Positions 53,774 through 63,572 are shown, numbered from the stretch's first letter. The stretch: 64,000 nt of DNA from Sphingopyxis sp. Root154 (GCF_001427105.1 NZ_LMGI01000003.1:807467-871466), one strand, 5' to 3'. Notes: a model not told the origin generated them from the sequence alone. A program made the numbers and translations.

Positions 53774-54583
53774 ATGTCTCTTCTTCCTCTCCACTCTCTT
53801 TGGGTCGGGCCGCGGCTAAATTATCTTGAGCGGCTGTGCCTCGCGTCCGCAAAAGCGATGGGGCACGAATTCACGCTCTGGAGCTACGATCCTAAGTCGC
53901 TTACGGGCGTTCCTCCTGGAACCACGGTCCGCGACGCATCCGAGGTCATGCCGCAGGAACGATTACTGCGCTATCGCGATAGCGGGTCGGTCGCCCTGGG
54001 CGCAAATCTGTGGCGCATCGAGCTCCTCGCGAAGGGCCTTGGCTGCTGGGTCGATATGGATTTCATCTTTTTGCAGCCTCTCGAGCATGACGCGAGCTAC
54101 GTTTTTGGTCTCGAATATGAAGGGTGGATCAACAATGCGGTCATTTACGCGCCCGCAGATTCGGCCCTGGTCAGCGACCTGCAATCCATACCTCGCCCTA
54201 ATATGGTCCCGCCCTGGTATGGGCCGAGGAATCGACTGAAATTTCTTTGGCGCCGCTGGCGCGAAGGCCCGATCGAGCTTGAGGACTATCCTTGGGGAAC
54301 ATTTAGCGCCGGTCTCCTGACCTACGCGATCAAACAAAATAAACTAATGGCCGACGCCCGCTCTCCCGATGTGTTTTATCCGGTTCGATACAAGGATGCC
54401 TTGTGTCTTTACGAACCGGCCGAGGTGGTCAAAGCGATGCTGACAGAAAAAACGCTCGCGGTTCATATGTGGCACTCGCGCTTGCAAGGTCTGCGCGATG
54501 CGCCGCCAGCGCCGGGGACCTTCATTGATGAGATGTGCTTGCGGTTTGAGGTCGATACGGACGATAGCAGCTATGCTCGATAA
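53774..54583 (+). CDS. Glycosyltransferase with DxD motif (GT32-like)
   Basis: A 269-residue protein starting LPLHSLWVGPRLNYLERLCL; HSLWVG and WSYDPKSL match the opening of GT32/TcdA-like sugar transferases. GANLWRIELLAKGLGCWVDMDFIFLQPLE contains the WVDMD DxD metal site, and AVHMWHSRLQG provides the late His. It ends the export unit, 118 bp after the kinase, with a gap that may hold its own promoter. Substrate unknown. Confidence 0.8.
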   Translation: MSLLPLHSLWVGPRLNYLERLCLASAKAMGHEFTLWSYDPKSLTGVPPGTTVRDASEVMPQERLLRYRDSGSVALGANLWRIELLAKGLGCWVDMDFIFLQPLEHDASYVFGLEYEGWINNAVIYAPADSALVSDLQSIPRPNMVPPWYGPRNRLKFLWRRWREGPIELEDYPWGTFSAGLLTYAIKQNKLMADARSPDVFYPVRYKDALCLYEPAEVVKAMLTEKTLAVHMWHSRLQGLRDAPPAPGTFIDEMCLRFEVDTDDSSYAR

Positions 54584-54646
54584 CCGGCGAAGGAACTAGC
54601 CAAGAGTCAAGGGATTAACTTCGTAAGAGATATACCTGAACGCCGG

Positions 54647-55297
54647 TTATTTGCGACTGGCCCCGCGCCGCAGGCTGCGCGCAAAGGTGGCGGCACTGCG
54701 CAGAAGCGGCAGGCGGTCAAACCAGGCGAGCGATGCAATGTCACTGCGCGACGGCCGCTGCCCGGCGAGCGGCGGCTCCGCGAATAAAGTGCGCACCTCG
54801 GGATTGGCTCGCCGAAACCAGACATAGGCACCGTCGATCGGCGGATGAATGCCCTCATATTGCAGCTGCTCGAGATAATCGAATACCAAACTCGCTGCTT
54901 GCCGCGAGAACCCCATCATATGCGCACCCTGTATGTCGCTCCGCGGCAGGTCGCTTGGAATGGAGGCGTGATAACCACCGTAGAATATATCCCAGTCGCC
55001 GGAGAAGGTCCGGTTCTCGGCTCCCGGCGAGAAGATGCAGTCATCTTCCAATATGAGCAAAGATTCCCCTGCCGCAGCGGCCTCGCCCAGCAGAATTTTC
55101 TGGCTGGCATAGACTCCGCGGGCACCGATCGACGTGAAACTTCCCGCGCTTTCGGGTCTAATGGCGTCGAAGAAGCTCACGCGCGGATCACCCGCCAGCC
55201 CGACCTTCGCCAGTTCCCGCTCCATGGCCCGGCGACGATCCGTACGGTACGGAAGATTTATGATCCGAATACGATCGAAATGCTGAAATATCGTCAC
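54647..55297 (-). CDS. Glycosyltransferase family 25-like protein
   Basis: A 216-residue protein: FDRIRIINLPYRTDRRRAMERELAK is the GT25 start (NL..R.DRR), LLILEDDCIF the EDD metal site, and GGYHAS/MMGFSR the acceptor region. GT25 enzymes add galactose or glucose in lipooligosaccharide. Translation probably starts at GTG 55297, which overlaps the upstream stop by GTGA. The longer frame to 55402 lies in the neighbour. Confidence 0.82.
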   Translation of the reverse strand: MTIFQHFDRIRIINLPYRTDRRRAMERELAKVGLAGDPRVSFFDAIRPESAGSFTSIGARGVYASQKILLGEAAAAGESLLILEDDCIFSPGAENRTFSGDWDIFYGGYHASIPSDLPRSDIQGAHMMGFSRQAASLVFDYLEQLQYEGIHPPIDGAYVWFRRANPEVRTLFAEPPLAGQRPSRSDIASLAWFDRLPLLRSAATFARSLRRGASRK

Positions 55298-56478
55298 GTA
55301 AGGATTTCCCCCGAGAAAAGACGAGCCATCTGCGCTGCGGAAAGTTCGATGCGAAACTCGTTCTCGACCTTGATGCGGCCCGCATCCCCCATCAGCGGCC
55401 ATTCGCTTCTCACGGCGAAAAGGGCACTGAGCTTTCGGGCGAGATCCTCCCAGTCAGACGGTGTGAACAATAAACCTGCCCCGCTGTCGTCTATCAACTC
55501 GGGTATCCCGGCCACTTGGCTGGCCACTACGGGGCGGTGCAGCGCCATGGCTTCGATAAGCACGACCGGCAGCCCCTCCATCAAACTGGGCAGGACGAGC
55601 AGGTCCGACGCGGATATCTCGGCGAGAGTTTCGGCTTCGGGAAGAGCTCCCGCAAATCGGATCCGCTCGACAAGGCCGAGCTGTGAAGCCCGGAGCTTGA
55701 TGCTCGGCCCCGTCGGGCCGTCGCCGACGATGATCAACTCGAATTCGGCCCCTTCCGACGCGATGCTCGCAAGTGCATCCAGCAAGCCAAAATGGCCCTT
55801 CTCGGGTGATAGGCGCCCGACGCATATTATCTTCGGGGGCGCACGCTCAGTGTGCGGGTGGGCCTTCGGCAGCACCGAAAGGTCGATCCCGCATCTTACG
55901 ACAGCCATCTTGCCCCAATGCGAAGGAGCAACGATACGCATCGCCTGGGCTCGCATGAAATAACTGGCGCACGCGACGAAAGACGCCTGTTCGAGCTTCT
56001 CAGCAAGAAGCAAACCGGCCGGATAGTCTGTCTCGGAGATGCCGTGAAGGGTCAGGCTCCAGGGGAGCTGCGAATAGCGGGCGGCGATCAGTCCAACGGT
56101 GGCGCCGCTGTTGGCGAAATGATTGTGTAACCGGCTTGCGCCGGCGCGGCGGAGCAAGCGAGCGAGCAGCATTGCCTCAACGAAATGGAACTGCGACCAA
56201 ATTAGCGCTTTGGCCCCTGGGACCCGATGCCGCAGGGCGAACAGCCAGGCTGCCGCGAACCGACGCGGGCGGGTAAAGAATGCCCAGCTTAATGCTGCGA
56301 TATAGGTGATGAACGAGCGCCCGAGAAGATTCTCCACGGCGTCACCCGCCGATGCTTCACGGCGTATCGTGTAGGGCGTAATTTCGACACCCAACGCCCG
56401 AAGTGCCGCAATCTCGCGCCGTACAAAGGTGTGCGACGGTGCGTGGATGTCACTGACCAAATAAGCGATGTTGCTCAT
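55294..56478 (-). CDS. Glycosyltransferase family 4 (colanic acid type)
   Basis: A 394-residue GT-B enzyme. SDIHAPSHTFVRREIAALRALG begins the acceptor domain, LHNHFANSGATVGLIAA and LTLHGISETD follow, and the donor domain has KIICVGRLSPEKGHFGLLDAL, LIIVGDGPTGPS and LVLPSLMEGLPVVLIEAMALHRPVVAS (E-x7-E). Similar to WcaL/AmsK-type transferases. It overlaps the neighbours by four bases on each side, in a four-gene operon flippase-GT2-GT4-GT25. Confidence 0.92.
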   Translation of the reverse strand: MSNIAYLVSDIHAPSHTFVRREIAALRALGVEITPYTIRREASAGDAVENLLGRSFITYIAALSWAFFTRPRRFAAAWLFALRHRVPGAKALIWSQFHFVEAMLLARLLRRAGASRLHNHFANSGATVGLIAARYSQLPWSLTLHGISETDYPAGLLLAEKLEQASFVACASYFMRAQAMRIVAPSHWGKMAVVRCGIDLSVLPKAHPHTERAPPKIICVGRLSPEKGHFGLLDALASIASEGAEFELIIVGDGPTGPSIKLRASQLGLVERIRFAGALPEAETLAEISASDLLVLPSLMEGLPVVLIEAMALHRPVVASQVAGIPELIDDSGAGLLFTPSDWEDLARKLSALFAVRSEWPLMGDAGRIKVENEFRIELSAAQMARLFSGEILT

Positions 56479-57443
56479 TTATAGAAAATCGCGCCCTGCT
56501 TTTTGCCTCCGATGCGGGCTGCAGCGAAACGCAGGATACCGATCGTTTCGGCAAATTTGCCAATGAGCATATGCCAACCCCATATTCGTCCACCACGCCA
56601 TGATAGCCTTGCTAACTGAATCGCCCAAAGCAGAGGCGCGATAGCGGCGGCAGGCGGGCCGAACGCGATGGATAACGTGAGCCCCAGCAGTGCAACGCCT
56701 ACGGTCCAGCCTATGGCACTAGCCACTTGCCGCCCATATAGAGCCTGCCTCTTGGCCCCGCTCGTCTTTTGCCATACCTGCGCATAACCAAATCCGCTTC
56801 TGACAGCGCGCATCCACCACTGACGCGCGGAATGCATATCGGCGTCATGGATGGTCATAGGACTATCTATCCGCCACACCGTCCAGCCGGCTCCGCGAAG
56901 CCGAAAACAAAGTTCAGGCTCTTCGCCGGCAATGACTGCAGGGTCATAGCCTTGCACCTGCTTCAACGCTTCGACCCTGAACATTGCGTCGCCGCCGCAA
57001 GCCGCGGCCTCTCCCACAGGCGTATTCCATTCGCTATCGCACATCTCATTATAGATGCTGCGTTCCGGGTAACGCTCGCGCCGCCGCCCGCATACCGCCG
57101 CTGCCGTTGGCTCGGAGCTCAGACATGCCTCCGCGGTAGCCAACCAGCCAGACTCGAGTTCACAGTCGCCATCGACAAACTGAACATATTCGATATCGGG
57201 GCGGCTGAGCAGAAGTGCTTCGAGGCCGGAATTGCGCGCGCGCGCGGCGGTGAATGGCATCGTCAGGTCAAGCTCGACAACATGCGCTCCCATCGAGCGG
57301 GCGAAGTCCGCGCTTCCGTCGGTTGACGCGCTATCTACGTAAACAATTGGCACGGATCGAGGGACCGACCGGAGGCAATGCTGGAGCCGTTCGCCCTCAT
57401 TGCGTCCGATTGCAACCAGGCCAAGCTTTGCGCTCTCATCCAT
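56475..57443 (-). CDS. Glycosyltransferase family 2
   Basis: A 322-residue GT-A enzyme: LVAIGRNEGERLQHCLRSV, VDSASTDGSADFARSMG, VQFVDGDCELESGW (DGD), then FRVEALKQVQGYDPAVIAGEEPELCFRLRGAGW with the ED-like acid region. Two C-terminal hydrophobic segments (about 245-285) anchor it. ATG 57443 (MDESAKLGLVAIG) overlaps the flippase stop by 8 bp and is preferred to the longer start at 57479. Confidence 0.9.
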   Translation of the reverse strand: MDESAKLGLVAIGRNEGERLQHCLRSVPRSVPIVYVDSASTDGSADFARSMGAHVVELDLTMPFTAARARNSGLEALLLSRPDIEYVQFVDGDCELESGWLATAEACLSSEPTAAAVCGRRRERYPERSIYNEMCDSEWNTPVGEAAACGGDAMFRVEALKQVQGYDPAVIAGEEPELCFRLRGAGWTVWRIDSPMTIHDADMHSARQWWMRAVRSGFGYAQVWQKTSGAKRQALYGRQVASAIGWTVGVALLGLTLSIAFGPPAAAIAPLLWAIQLARLSWRGGRIWGWHMLIGKFAETIGILRFAAARIGGKKQGAIFYK

Positions 57444-58869
57444 GGGACAAGCCGGCCTGCGTAAGCCAAGCGTCGACACCGCCCGTCAGCCCGGCAAGCA
57501 TGCTCGCCTCGCGAAATACAAATATCAGGATGAAAAACAGAATAGTCAGTACGGCATCCTGCCGGAGAAAACTGAGTCCGACACCGCGCTTGCGCCACGC
57601 AAGAACGGCGTATCTGATCGCTTCAGCGAGGACAAAAATCGTCAGCGCCGCATTCATGCCGTACCGCGGCAATACCAACGGGAGCGCCACCGCTATGATC
57701 GCGAGTTTGGCGCCATTGCTGAACGCCACGCCCGAAGGCTTCCCTACTCCCATCATCATTGCGTCGGCCATTGTGGCGAGAATACCGAACCAGCTTCCCA
57801 CAAGCAATATCGTCAGAAACAAGCCCGCTTCATGATATCGCGCATCATAAAAAATATAGATAAACTGGTCCGCGATAGCCGTGCCCATTGCAAGTCCCAC
57901 CGCGACGAGAAGCAGCGTCGCCAATCGCATTGGCCTGATCGCTCGCTGGAGGTCAGCACCCCGCTGATTGGAGGCGGCCACTTTGGGGAAAATCAAGAGG
58001 CTGCCCATGCGTTGAAACAACCCCATTATGGTATCGGCAAATGTTCTGGCGATCCCGTAAATACCAAGCGAAGCGAAGGAAATCGCGTCGGCAAAGTACA
58101 GCCGATCGAAATTCATCGCCAGAAAGTAAATAAGAGAGGCAAGGAATATCCATTTCCCGAAATGGAGAATCGCCTTCACCGCCTCCTTTTCCCACCGGAG
58201 CCGGTGGGTGCGCCAGTCGATCAAGAAAAAACTCGCAACGGCGGGCGCAGCAGTTCCGATCAACAATCCGAAGACGAGAGCCCAGATCGTAGGCGTGTAT
58301 AGCGCAAGGCCAATCTGGACAGCGATTGCGAATAAGGAGGTAGAGAGGTCAAAAAGCGCAAGTTTCCGCACCTGAAGCTGCTTCTGAAGGAGAAACCGCG
58401 CGGGTGATGTAAGCCCTGTCAGAATAAATATCGGCGCGACGACTGGCAGAAGAACCAGCAATTCCGGATTATCGTAAGCTCGAGCAATGGGAACCGTCAA
58501 CAGCATCGCCAGCGCGAAAAGAATCAGTCCGCGGACGATCTGGATCGTCCAGGCCGTGTTGTAGAAGTCGGGCTCGCTGCCTCGCCGGTTGTTGACAATA
58601 CTCTGTCCTACGCCGACGTCGGTCAGCAGCTCGCCGCCCGTGCGGAGGGTGTTGATCAGGAGCATCGTCCCCAAAAGGGCCGGCGCCAGGAGCCAGGCAA
58701 GAATTACGTTCGAGGCCAGCCGCAGGACTTGCTGGGCGATATGGGCCCCAGCCACCCATCCGGCCGATCCGATAAGCGCAAGCCTGCGCTGGAAAAAAGT
58801 CCGAATCCTCGACGGCGCACCAGCAGCGAGGGCAACCGGATCGGAAGTTCCTATCTGGCGTTCCTGCAC
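57436..58869 (-). CDS. Oligosaccharide flippase (Wzx-like)
   Basis: A 477-residue membrane protein with about 12-14 helices, of the polysaccharide transporter branch of the MOP superfamily. LASNVILAWLLAPALLGTMLLINTLRTGGELLTDVGVGQSIVNN, LTSPARFLLQKQLQVRKLALFDLS and LGIYGIARTFADTIMG are typical of lipid-linked repeat-unit flippases. It moves the undecaprenyl-linked unit to the periplasm. It heads the four-gene leftward operon and diverges from an acyltransferase gene. Confidence 0.92.
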   Translation of the reverse strand: MQERQIGTSDPVALAAGAPSRIRTFFQRRLALIGSAGWVAGAHIAQQVLRLASNVILAWLLAPALLGTMLLINTLRTGGELLTDVGVGQSIVNNRRGSEPDFYNTAWTIQIVRGLILFALAMLLTVPIARAYDNPELLVLLPVVAPIFILTGLTSPARFLLQKQLQVRKLALFDLSTSLFAIAVQIGLALYTPTIWALVFGLLIGTAAPAVASFFLIDWRTHRLRWEKEAVKAILHFGKWIFLASLIYFLAMNFDRLYFADAISFASLGIYGIARTFADTIMGLFQRMGSLLIFPKVAASNQRGADLQRAIRPMRLATLLLVAVGLAMGTAIADQFIYIFYDARYHEAGLFLTILLVGSWFGILATMADAMMMGVGKPSGVAFSNGAKLAIIAVALPLVLPRYGMNAALTIFVLAEAIRYAVLAWRKRGVGLSFLRQDAVLTILFFILIFVFREASMLAGLTGGVDAWLTQAGLSHG

Positions 58870-59011
58870 GGGGCTACGACGCTTTCTCGATGAGATCCAA
58901 CTGACGCAAGATTTCTCGCCCAGCCCTCAAGCGCACGGGATAGCAGGCGGCCCCTTCAGCGCAACTGACATTCGTAAAAATGCTGATATGGGTGAACGCA
59001 GAGGGGGAACC

Positions 59012-60112
59012 ATGGTTGGCAACGGGCAAAGCAATTCGTCGGGTACGCGGGATGGGACTATAGCCAAAAACGGGACGATGTACTCCATTCAGTTGCTTCG
59101 GGCAATTGCCGCCCTACTTGTCGTTTTATATCATGGTCAGCTGGCAATCTCGACGCGCTTCGCCAGCCCCGCCTTTGCTGCCGAGACCTATTTTTTTGCG
59201 TTCGGGGCTGTCGGCGTCCACATATTCTTCGTCATCAGTGGCTTCATCATGGTTTATACGACGCGCGTCGATCAGAACTTCGTCGCGCGGGATTTTTTGC
59301 GTAGAAGGATATTGAGAATATATCCGATGTATTGGGTTTGCGTCGCTCTCTATCTCGTCGTTCACAATTTCATTGGCAGCCCCTACCGGCTCGGCGGGTC
59401 TGAAATTTGGGGCGCGCTTGCGCTTTATCCCGAACATGCGTCTGCCATTATCGGGCCCGCGTGGACGCTGTCATTCGAGATGTTCTTCTATCTGTGTTTC
59501 GGCGTTGCGATGAAGCTCGGCGCAACGCGAGGGCTGGTCATTCTGGGGGCTGTTTTCATGCTCTCAATTGCAACCGGCTTCTTCTTTCCAATCGACGGAG
59601 CGTTAGGTCGCCTGGTTACCAATAGCCTGCTCCTCGAATTCATCGCTGGCGCGGCGATTGGATGGCTGCTCACCACAGGACGTCTTCCACAACGAGGCGG
59701 CTCAGCTGTCTTGCTCCTCGCGCTCCTGTTATTCGGAGCAGGGGTTGCGGCCGGATATGATCGCTTTCCTTCTGTTGCCATGTGGGGGATTCCTAGCACT
59801 CTGCTCGTGGCTGGTGCGGTGATCTGGGAGAATTCTCTTGGTTTCAAAAAGGAGCTGCGGAAGTTCAGCCACTTCGGAAATAGCAGTTATGTTTTGTACC
59901 TGATCCATCTGGTCGTCATTACCCTGACCATCACGTTAGCCACATATGCGCCGGCGATCAAAATGGTGGAACCGGCACTCGCGGCAGTGGCTATTGCGGG
60001 GCTCTCGCTTCTAGTGGCCGAGGGAATGCATGCCTGGATCGAACGCCCAATGACGCGCTGGCTCAATGGCTTGTTCGGGCCGCGCCGAGATGAGCGTCGC
60101 CGCCGCTTTTGA
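59012..60112 (+). CDS. Acyltransferase family 3 membrane protein, second copy
   Basis: A 366-residue membrane protein: YSIQLLRAIAALLVVLYHGQ (R…H motif), FFVISGFIMVYTTR, FLRRRILRIYPMYWVCVALYL, PAWTLSFEMFFYLCFG (SFE…FY), and ten helices in all. It probably adds acyl groups to the polysaccharide. ATG 59012 follows gagggggaacc, an excellent ribosome binding site; ATG 58988 is in frame but poorer. Its 3' end overlaps the ligase gene by 50 bp. Confidence 0.9.
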   Translation: MVGNGQSNSSGTRDGTIAKNGTMYSIQLLRAIAALLVVLYHGQLAISTRFASPAFAAETYFFAFGAVGVHIFFVISGFIMVYTTRVDQNFVARDFLRRRILRIYPMYWVCVALYLVVHNFIGSPYRLGGSEIWGALALYPEHASAIIGPAWTLSFEMFFYLCFGVAMKLGATRGLVILGAVFMLSIATGFFFPIDGALGRLVTNSLLLEFIAGAAIGWLLTTGRLPQRGGSAVLLLALLLFGAGVAAGYDRFPSVAMWGIPSTLLVAGAVIWENSLGFKKELRKFSHFGNSSYVLYLIHLVVITLTITLATYAPAIKMVEPALAAVAIAGLSLLVAEGMHAWIERPMTRWLNGLFGPRRDERRRRF

Positions 60113-61433
60113 CTGGTGTCGGCCGCTGCGCTCCCGCAGCTTTTGCACGCATGCGCTGCTCGATTTTCAATTGCCGCATACATCCCGCGACGATTCCCAG
60201 CGCGATCGCAAAGACATATTGTGCATGATAAACGACGAACACCCATTCATAGAGGCCGTGCAGTCCCAGTATCAGGAAGGTAACACTTGCGCCTAGCACA
60301 ACTTCCCCTCGCGGGTCACGGCGGTTGCGAAAGGCGAACACCAGTCCCTGAACGGTGGGAATAAGAAGCAGCGCAATAAACGTCAGAAATCCCGGCCAAC
60401 CCGTTTCCGCGGCGGCGAGAAGATACATGTTGTGCACATTCGCTGAGCGGCTGGCCCAGTTCCAAATGACCCCTGCCCGAGCCGAATAGCCTTGGGAGTT
60501 CGCGACTAACACATATTGGTTTGCGCCCACGCCCATCGGGTGGTCGCTCCACATCGATTTTGCGGCGCGCTCGAATGCCAGCCGCTCTTCGTCAGAGCCT
60601 TCGTTGACCGGCCTAATCGTAAAGCGCTCCTGAAAACTTATCATCGCGATCGGAGCGACGATGGCAAATGCCACAACCGCAAGACCCACAATTTTCCACT
60701 TATGCGCCGTTGAGCGGCGCAAGAGCGAAAACGTCAACAAAAGCACGATACCGATCGCCACAAAACCGACCGTGCCGCGTGAGGCCCCCAGAGCAACCGC
60801 CACAAGTGCAGCCAGAACACCGAGCATGATCAGCTTGTTGCGTTCACCTGCGAGGAGCAGCGCGAGGAGCGGCAAGGTTACGAAATGCAACATGAGGCCG
60901 AGCAGATTCTGGTGCCCCATCGTTCCCGATGCCTGCACGACACCTGAAAGGCGCTGATCGATTGTCGCGACGGCCTGGAATATAGCTCCCAAGGCGAGCC
61001 CAAAGCTGAGCCACCGGATCGCGTGCGGATCTCCGGCAAACGATGCCACAGCCACAAATATCAGGAGTACTCGCCCCACTTGGAAAAGGTAAAAAAACGA
61101 GCTCATCGGAAGACTCGAGGCGGCTATCGAGAGCGCGACAGCGAAAAGATATGCAAGGAAGATTAGAAGAAATGGAAGCTTTTTAAGGGGAGCGCGACTC
61201 GTCACCAATATGGCGATCGCCAGCGTGTCCAGAAGCGATACGACAATCCCCTTTGCGTACCCGGGCCAAGCTGGCCAAGTCACGAATGCAGCATCGAGGT
61301 TCAGCGCGCTGATGACGAACGGTAGAATCCCGACGCCAAGGTAGGCCCATTTCCGTTGCCGCGGGGATCGCCGAAGCCAGGCGATGAACACCGGGATCGA
61401 CAAGAGAATTAGCAAGAGGCCGATTATTCGCAT
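60063..61433 (-). CDS. O-antigen ligase/polymerase family protein (Wzy/WaaL-like)
   Basis: A 456-residue polytopic protein with about 11 helices. The conserved Wzy_C/ligase loop is seen: GASRGTVGFVAIGIVLL, then SMWSDHPMGVGANQYVLVANSQGY and SANVHNMYLLAAAETGWPG (the HNxYL/E motif of the periplasmic loop). Such proteins polymerise repeat units or join them to lipid A; in this locus polymerase is more likely. It has no other ligase in the window to compare with. Confidence 0.88.
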   Translation of the reverse strand: MRIIGLLLILLSIPVFIAWLRRSPRQRKWAYLGVGILPFVISALNLDAAFVTWPAWPGYAKGIVVSLLDTLAIAILVTSRAPLKKLPFLLIFLAYLFAVALSIAASSLPMSSFFYLFQVGRVLLIFVAVASFAGDPHAIRWLSFGLALGAIFQAVATIDQRLSGVVQASGTMGHQNLLGLMLHFVTLPLLALLLAGERNKLIMLGVLAALVAVALGASRGTVGFVAIGIVLLLTFSLLRRSTAHKWKIVGLAVVAFAIVAPIAMISFQERFTIRPVNEGSDEERLAFERAAKSMWSDHPMGVGANQYVLVANSQGYSARAGVIWNWASRSANVHNMYLLAAAETGWPGFLTFIALLLIPTVQGLVFAFRNRRDPRGEVVLGASVTFLILGLHGLYEWVFVVYHAQYVFAIALGIVAGCMRQLKIEQRMRAKAAGAQRPTPVKSGGDAHLGAARTSH

Positions 61434-61512
61434 GGCGCATGCCTAGGGGAGTAATCGGCCACTGCCAATCTGAGTTGGATGAGCATCTGGCTCTGCACCC
61501 AACCAAATGCGA

Positions 61513-62928
61513 TCAGTAAGCATTCTTATGCATGACGACGCGAACGGTTTTTAGCAGAATCATAATATCATTCCAAAGCGACCAGTTTGAAAGATACTCG
61601 AGATCGCAACGGACCCGCCGATCAATATCCTCGACGCGCTCGGTGGCTCCCCGATAACCCCGAATTTGGGCCAAGCCGGTTATGCCGGGCTTAAGCGCAT
61701 GCCTAAGCCAATATTGCCGCGATGCGTGCCAAAAAAGTTCATCACCTGCGGTGGAACCCAAGGCATGCGGACGCGGGCCGACCATGCTCATGTCGCCGCG
61801 GAGCACGTTGATGAGTTGAGGAAGTTCGTCGACGCTCGTCCGACGGATAATTCGGCCAACCCGGGTAATGCGGTCATCATCTCGGCTGGTCGAGCGACTT
61901 CCCGCAGAATCGCTACTTTCGAGATGCATTGAACGAAACTTGAATATTCGGAACTGGCGGTTGCCCTGCCCTACCCGTAGTTGCCGGAAGAAAACGGGGC
62001 CGGGTCCTTCCAGTCGTATTGCAATAGCCACGGCGATCAGGAGCGGCATAAGAAGGACCAGCGCAATCAGCGCAACGAGCAAGTCAAGCGAGCGCTTCTG
62101 GATGCGGTTTACAAGATTCAAAGGACCGCGTGAGAGAACGATCGTATCCTTGTCATCATATTCGCCGATCGCAACGGCACCATGAAGGAGATTGCGATCC
62201 AGCAGGATCTCACCACCCACATCGTGCCCCTTTAGAAACGTCGCCCACGCCGGGCGATGATCATAGCGACACGCGATGATCACTCGATCAAATGGCGCGA
62301 TCAACCGTGATAGCGCGTCGATCATGTCTGGACGGTCGAGGTCGGGCCACAGACCTTGCGACGCGACATCCACCACCGCAGCATGCGGCTGCGGGCGCGC
62401 CTCGAGACCGTCGAGTATCAGGATCGTGGCCAAAACGGCGTCGCCTAGGAGGCGCTTTACAACGGCATCCAGTATGACCTTCGAGATAATGATGAAGATC
62501 GCTCCCGCACCAAAAGTGACTGCGAGGCCAAGACGCGATATTTCTTGAGATTTGAAGAGAAATCCCATGCCGATTATGACAAAGGCGGTCGCGCCAAGCG
62601 CTCCCAATGATCGTCGAATTGCCAGCAGACGATTGCCGAGAGTTTCAACATCCTGGGCCTCGCGAGCAATCTCGAACATGATGAAGATAGGCAGCGCGAT
62701 AAAGACGATAGATTGCCCTCCGGCGGCGAGCCAACGCTCGTCACGCAATTCGAGCGCACACAGATACCCTCCAATCAAGGACAGGATGTCGAGAAGAAGC
62801 GACAGGCCGTACAGGAAAGTTCGCTTATCGCGCGCTGACGAAAACAGACCGGGCGCGTTAGCGGCGGGATCGACAACGCGAACCGGCAACCATGATCCTT
62901 CCGACGATCTTGTCCGCAAATGTTCCAT
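61513..62928 (-). CDS. Polyprenyl-phosphate sugar-1-phosphate transferase (initiating enzyme)
   Basis: A 471-residue protein of the WcaJ/GumD/SpsB family: four N-terminal helices, a CoA-binding-like middle domain (about 170-260), a fifth helix (SLDLLVALIALVLLMPLLIAVAI), and the catalytic C-terminus with EGPGPVFFRQLRVG, FKFRSMH, RIGRIIRRTSVDELPQLINVL-like (VGRIIRRTSVDELPQLINVL) and MSMVGPRPH. It starts repeat-unit assembly by putting glucose- or galactose-1-phosphate on undecaprenyl phosphate. Faces the cytoplasm. It lies upstream of the polymerase gene in the same direction. Confidence 0.95.
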   Translation of the reverse strand: MEHLRTRSSEGSWLPVRVVDPAANAPGLFSSARDKRTFLYGLSLLLDILSLIGGYLCALELRDERWLAAGGQSIVFIALPIFIMFEIAREAQDVETLGNRLLAIRRSLGALGATAFVIIGMGFLFKSQEISRLGLAVTFGAGAIFIIISKVILDAVVKRLLGDAVLATILILDGLEARPQPHAAVVDVASQGLWPDLDRPDMIDALSRLIAPFDRVIIACRYDHRPAWATFLKGHDVGGEILLDRNLLHGAVAIGEYDDKDTIVLSRGPLNLVNRIQKRSLDLLVALIALVLLMPLLIAVAIAIRLEGPGPVFFRQLRVGQGNRQFRIFKFRSMHLESSDSAGSRSTSRDDDRITRVGRIIRRTSVDELPQLINVLRGDMSMVGPRPHALGSTAGDELFWHASRQYWLRHALKPGITGLAQIRGYRGATERVEDIDRRVRCDLEYLSNWSLWNDIMILLKTVRVVMHKNAY

Positions 62929-63323
62929 TGGATACCTGCCCTAAGCCCCACCAAACGCCGGTTCCGGCAATATCGCGTCTCCCGACTTCTCGCCTCCGAC
63001 CTTCCACCCTTTAAATCAGGGTGTAATCGTCCTGCCCCCCCGTACGCGCGCCCTGGAGCCCTCGATCGGACCTCATAGATGTAAAAGTTCAACTCGAACG
63101 ACACATGCGCCTAGCTGCCCGAGGTCAGACCCTTAACATCCCCAATAGTTCCGTAACATAATCGTCCAACTGGGTAGTTAAGGAAAAACTTGTCGAGGCG
63201 TGACGCCGTAAGCCGATGCCTCCAAGTTTGTCGTACGCGCGCCATCCACTCCCTTTAGATTGGACCGATGAACATTTCTTTTGAAGGGCTCGTCGCCAAA
63301 ACCTCGTCACCCCATCACAAAAC
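62929..63323. other. Intergenic region, nothing recognised
   Basis: Nearly 400 bp between the initiating transferase and the XrtV accessory gene. It should contain the promoter of the transferase gene. No open frame, RNA or repeat was convincing. Confidence 0.45.
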
Positions 63324-63572
63324 CTACGGCTTAAGGAATGGAATCGGGACGTTCAGAACCTTGAAGATATATATTACGACTGCGACAAAAATCACCGCGG
63401 CTGGCGCATGGTAGCCCTCATTGCCAACATAGTTCGCCAATGCGCAGCCGACCGCCGGCGGTGCGTATTGCCAGAGATGATCGCGCGGTTCTTCTTCGGC
63501 CGATCGTTGCAGAAGTAGGGTGGCAAGCCCGGCAAATGTAAAAACGGTAATCCAATCCCAAAATGTTTCCAC
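63324..63572 (-). CDS. XrtV sorting system accessory protein
   Basis: An 82-residue membrane protein starting VETFWDWITVFTFAGLATLLLQRSA (GTG start), then EEEPRDHLWQYAPPAVGCALANYVGNEGYHAPAAVIFVAVVIYIF and ending NVPIPFLKP. The ETFWDWITV opening and the PPAVGCALANYVGN core are, as I recall, those of the small protein found beside XrtV in sphingomonads. Two membrane helices. GTG 63572 has a strong ggcagggaggggag leader. It lies 22 kb from xrtV at the far end of the locus, next to galU. Confidence 0.85.
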   Translation of the reverse strand: METFWDWITVFTFAGLATLLLQRSAEEEPRDHLWQYAPPAVGCALANYVGNEGYHAPAAVIFVAVVIYIFKVLNVPIPFLKP

